Of a stretch of DNA of 8,160 nt, positions 5,816 to 8,160 are shown in pieces; within the stretch, counting starts at the first letter, position 1; the number at the start of each line of letters is the position of its first letter. The translations under genes and the position numbers were made by a program. The stretch comes from JBOGFI01 sp050743365 (GTDB taxonomy: Bacteria; Actinomycetota; Acidimicrobiia; IMCC26256; JACDBD01): contig JBOGFI010000040.1 in NCBI GenBank assembly GCA_050743365.1, positions 1-8,160 of the forward strand. The letters run 5' to 3'. The notes beneath the pieces were generated by a model. It had not been told where the DNA came from. It saw only the letters and a list, made by a program, of their open reading frames with translations, and made no database searches.

Positions 5816-6523
5816 TCAGTACCAGGGCGACCACGCCGATGTGCGCAGGAGCTTGCTCTCCCAGTCGTCGCGCACCCGCAGCGCGTCGTGCATCCACGTG
5901 CCCGGGGCCCGGTGCTCGGCCGGGATCTCGGAGCTGATCAGGGCGGTGATGCCCCGAGGGTCGCGCACCTTCTGCCACAGCACGACCTCCCGCCGGGCGG
6001 CGGACCCCCACGCCGGCTGGAGGACCGCCTGGAGGTCGAGCAGCGACCGCCCGCCGTGGCGACCCTCGGCCAGCGACGGGGCATACTGCGCGTGCACCGC
6101 CTCGAGGTACTCGTCGAGCATCCCCTCGTGGGGCCAGGCGGTGTCCTCCATGAACAGCGTGAGCGCGTGGTGGCCGCTGGTCGGGACCGAGGCGAGGTCG
6201 ACCTCGGTGAGCGGCGACCACGGGACGGGCAGCAGGACCTTGCCGTGCACGCGGTGGCGCAGCCGGTCGACATCGCGGGCCCACGGGCGGAGGTCGCCGG
6301 TCTGGAGCCGGCAGGCGAGCGCCTCCCACGCGGCGCCGTTCCGCACGGCGGTGAGCGTGACGACGTTGTAGGCCCGGCCGGTGCCGAGGGCGTGGTGCAG
6401 GAAGTAGAGCAACCGGGCGTCGTCGCTCTCGGCCAGCGCCGGCATCCAGCCGTCGCGGTACGCGGCCTCGAAGTCGTCCTCGCGCGTGCCCGCGACCTGG
6501 TGCACCTCGTGCAGGAAGAGCAT
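5816..6523 (-). CDS. NIPSNAP-like two-domain protein, third gene of the UGSC operon
   Basis: A 235-aa protein that looks like two dimeric alpha/beta-barrel (NIPSNAP/ABM-type) halves. The first starts MLFLHEVHQVAGTREDDFEAAYRDGWMPAL (1-30), with LLYFLHHALGTGRAYNVVTLTAV (38-60). The second starts ALTLFMEDTAWPHEGMLDEYLEA (120-142), with REVVLWQKV (178-186). It ends PGTWMHDALRVRDDWESKLLRTSAWSPWY. I recognise it as a conserved actinobacterial hypothetical protein; the NIPSNAP assignment is by pattern and no activity is known. No signal peptide or membrane helix. ATG 6523 has a G-rich ribosome site (GAGGGGGG) directly upstream. It starts 55 nt after the stop of the selenoprotein gene on the same strand, so co-transcription is likely. 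The 12-bp hairpin follows it. Confidence 0.75.
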   Translation of the reverse strand: MLFLHEVHQVAGTREDDFEAAYRDGWMPALAESDDARLLYFLHHALGTGRAYNVVTLTAVRNGAAWEALACRLQTGDLRPWARDVDRLRHRVHGKVLLPVPWSPLTEVDLASVPTSGHHALTLFMEDTAWPHEGMLDEYLEAVHAQYAPSLAEGRHGGRSLLDLQAVLQPAWGSAARREVVLWQKVRDPRGITALISSEIPAEHRAPGTWMHDALRVRDDWESKLLRTSAWSPWY

Positions 6524-6578
6524 GTCCCCCCTCGGGTCGCGCGCCCCGCCGAGCCCGGTCCTCGACGGGTAGGCGAGC

Positions 6579-7097
6579 TCAGTCCGCCAGGATGCTACGC
6601 AGGATCTCGTCGAGCGCGCCGTCCGCGAGGTCGCGGAGCTCGCCGTCGGAACGGTCCTGGATCGGGTGGGCGACGAACACCCGGGCGGGATCGGCGCCCA
6701 GCGCCGAGGCCTGCGCCGCGGCGGCGTCGACGAACTCGCTCGACGCGACCATCACGCCTGGCACGCCGAGGCTCTCCAGGTTGACGATGTCGTGCACACT
6801 GCACGACGTGCACGAGCCTCAGTCGGCCAGCGCCTCGATCACGACGTGGCACTTGGTCGAGATCTCGTGGCGCAGGTCGACCGGCGCCACCTTCGCGAAC
6901 GTCGGCTTGGTGAACCGCTCCACCGTCAGGCCGCGCCCGGCGAGCTGCTCGGCAAGCCGGTCGAGGAACACGTCGCCGCGGGCCTTCGAGATGTCGAGCA
7001 GCGCGACGGTCTTGCCCCCGAGCGACGCCGGGCGTGGCGACCGCTCCCGGGTGGTGGGGGCGCGCTCGCCGGTGGGATCGAGCAGGATGCGCGTCAT
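6579..7097 (-). CDS. UGSC-family selenoprotein (in-frame TGA read as selenocysteine)
   Basis: A 172-aa protein if the TGA at 6819-6821 is decoded as selenocysteine, residue 93. The upstream part (1-92) has GGKTVALLDISKARGDVFLDRLAEQL and STKCHVVIEALAD, an alpha/beta fold. The frame continues without a shift as U-G-S-C-T-S-C-S-V-H-D, which is the name-giving motif of the UGSC selenoprotein family. It then runs VNLESLGVPGVMVASSEFVDAAAA to a TGA at 6579-6581. U93-x-x-C96 and C96-x-x-C99 form a thioredoxin-like redox motif. The reaction is unknown. A plain annotation would split it into a 92-aa protein and a 72-aa ORF starting at GTG 6797. ATG 7097 overlaps the TGA of the preceding gene (ATGA) and has a perfect GGAGG 7 nt upstream. 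The host must carry selA, selB, selC and selD for this reading; they are not in the window. Confidence 0.9.
6789..6807 (-). promoter_or_regulatory. Putative bacterial SECIS hairpin
   Basis: On the transcript, GUCGUGCA and UGCACGAC form a perfect 8-bp stem with a GUG loop. The loop begins 19 nt after the UGA, within the distance range reported for bacterial SECIS elements, and has the expected G at its first position. A competing 8-bp stem (6808-6815 with 6790-6797) has a 10-nt loop starting GU, but lies only about 11 nt from the UGA. The sequence from G of the UGA (6814-6820) can also pair over 7 bp with 6768-6774, closing the whole region. The element overlaps coding sequence, as in other bacteria. 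Confidence 0.7.
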
Positions 7098-8160
7098 GTC
7101 GTCACCTCCCGCGTGACGGGCTGGCTGCCGGCGGGGCCATTGACCCAGCTCCCGATGATGGCCGAGAAGAGGCCGGCGCCGCCGCCCGCGTGCACGAGCA
7201 GCAGCCCTCCGTCGCGGAACTTGGGCAAGGTGGCGCCGGCCAGGCTCTCGGGCAGGCCCTCGGCGATGCCGCCGGCGCCTCGGACGATCTCGGCGCCCTC
7301 GAGCTCGAGCAGCCCGCCCAGCTCCTCACGCAGGCGGGCCTTCGACCAGCCGGCGTTCCTGAACACCCGGCCGTGCTCGGGCGACACCACCACCATCGCG
7401 TCGAAGCCCAGCGGCAGCTTCGGGTGCCCGACGGTGCGCAGGCAGGCGGCGAGCGAGCGGGCCAGCGAGCCGGGCTCGCGGCTGAGCTGGTCGACCATCC
7501 CGCGCGGCGCCTCGCCCGCGAACAACGTGACGGCCGAGGTGTCCGGCGGCAGGCCACGCTCGACGTGCAGCGGCTCCCACGGCGAATCGTCTTCGCGTTC
7601 GGCGAAGCAGAACGTGAGCTTGCCCGGGTTCCCCAGCGTCGCCCGGTCGACCCCGCCCGGGCGCCCACCTCCGACGTTGCGGACGACGAGCTGGAGCGCG
7701 CGGCCGATGGTCGCGTTGGCCCGGTTCCCCTGCCCGAGCACGTTCACCCCCGCGTTCATGCCGATGGCGCGGGTGATCGGGCCGTTCACGACGACCACCG
7801 GCCCCGAGAAGTACGTCGTGGCGAGCAGACCGTGGATGTTGAACTCGTCGGTGCAGGCGGCCTCGACCGCCGCCAGCACCACCGGCAGGTACTCGGGCCG
7901 GCATCCGGCCAGCACCGCGTTCACGGCCACCTTCTCGACGGTGCACTCCACGAGGTCGGGGGGCACGACGGCGACCGCTTCCGACGGGCCGCGGGTCGTG
8001 CCGGTCAGCATGCGGGCCACCCGGTCGGGAGTCGGCGGCACCACCGGCAGCCCGTCGCTCCAGCCCCGCTCGAAGGTCGCCTCGACGTCGTCGTCACGCG
8101 AGCCCAGCTCGACCCGGCGCGAACGCAGCCGCTCGGCGCCGGCCGCCGCGGTGCGTGCCG
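7094..8160 (-). CDS. Large conserved partner of UGSC selenoprotein (5' end outside the window)
   Basis: At least 355 residues, entering at the right edge. A GTG at 8044 could be mistaken for the start, but the frame stays open to 8160 and reads ELGSRDDDVEATFERGWSDG then LPVVPPTPDRVARML, a pattern I recognise as the conserved beginning of this family. Other features: CTVEKVAVNAVLAGCRPEYLPVVLAAVEAA, a stretch with SGPVVVVNGPITRAIGMNAGVN, RANATIGRALQLV, and ATLGNPGKLTFCFAEREDDSPWEPLHVERG. Cys residues in AGC, AACTDEFN and TFCFAE are candidates for redox or catalytic roles. No membrane helix is evident. The second half (GFDAMVVVSPEHGRVFRNAGWSK) resembles a ligand-binding alpha/beta domain. The TGA overlaps the selenoprotein ATG, so the two are translationally coupled and their products probably act together. 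Function unknown. Confidence 0.85.
   Translation of the reverse strand, partial: ARTAAAGAERLRSRRVELGSRDDDVEATFERGWSDGLPVVPPTPDRVARMLTGTTRGPSEAVAVVPPDLVECTVEKVAVNAVLAGCRPEYLPVVLAAVEAACTDEFNIHGLLATTYFSGPVVVVNGPITRAIGMNAGVNVLGQGNRANATIGRALQLVVRNVGGGRPGGVDRATLGNPGKLTFCFAEREDDSPWEPLHVERGLPPDTSAVTLFAGEAPRGMVDQLSREPGSLARSLAACLRTVGHPKLPLGFDAMVVVSPEHGRVFRNAGWSKARLREELGGLLELEGAEIVRGAGGIAEGLPESLAGATLPKFRDGGLLLVHAGGGAGLFSAIIGSWVNGPAGSQPVTREVTT
7105..7110 (-). promoter_or_regulatory. Consensus ribosome binding site of the selenoprotein gene
   Basis: GGGAGG with 7 nt between GGAGG and ATG 7097. It lies inside the end of the partner gene and fixes the start at the ATGA overlap. A site this strong suggests the selenoprotein is made in quantity relative to its partner. 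Confidence 0.75.

Noticed and set aside
5888..6784. 298-aa plus-strand open frame
   Set aside because: Antisense to the NIPSNAP-like and selenoprotein genes; composition is Arg/Gly/Pro-rich with no domain.
6579..6797. Independent 72-aa gene beginning at GTG 6797
   Set aside because: It is the in-frame continuation of the UGSC selenoprotein after the TGA. No ribosome site precedes the GTG, and the SECIS hairpin covers it.
6819..6821. Nonsense mutation making the gene a pseudogene
   Set aside because: The TGA sits exactly at the U of the UGSC motif, coding quality is equal on both sides, and a SECIS-type hairpin follows.

Overview
The window is high-GC DNA with the look of an actinobacterium, probably a soil or freshwater lineage near Acidimicrobiia or Mycobacteriales. 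This is inferred from the GTG starts, the chains of ATGA overlaps, a mycothiol-dependent enzyme family, a TetR/SnoaL/DUF2867 gene set and an MMPL transporter remnant. No rRNA, tRNA, CRISPR array or intact insertion sequence was seen.

Left part (1-3548): after the last 37 codons of an unidentified plus-strand gene and a repeat-rich convergent gap, four minus-strand genes form a tight operon read from 2852 down to 259. They encode a mycothiol-dependent maleylpyruvate-isomerase-like enzyme, a SnoaL-like protein, a DUF2867 protein and a small sulfite-oxidase-type molybdopterin oxidoreductase. The first three genes are joined by ATGA stop/start overlaps. The last has family-like coding sequence upstream of its only conventional start, so it probably begins at a CTG. 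A divergent TetR regulator sits opposite, with two interlocked palindromes in the shared intergenic region, so the cluster looks like a TetR-controlled catabolic or detoxification unit.

Middle (3549-5801): a gap of about 360 bases carries a 10-bp tandem repeat and what looks like the orphan C-terminal end of an MMPL transporter. Then come an Mpo1-like (DUF962) membrane protein and a five-helix membrane protein with a His/Gly-rich linker and a Cys/His-containing extracytoplasmic domain. A good promoter for the latter lies inside the end of the DUF962 gene. A strong 12-bp hairpin closes the region.

Right part (5816-8160, minus strand): this is the most interesting part. A UGSC-family selenoprotein appears as two ORFs split by a TGA, but the reading frame continues through the TGA as U-G-S-C-T-S-C. 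A hairpin of bacterial SECIS type lies just after the TGA. The gene overlaps by ATGA with an upstream large conserved protein, whose start is beyond the window edge, and is followed by a NIPSNAP-like two-domain protein. Together they look like a selenium-dependent three-gene operon of unknown chemistry.
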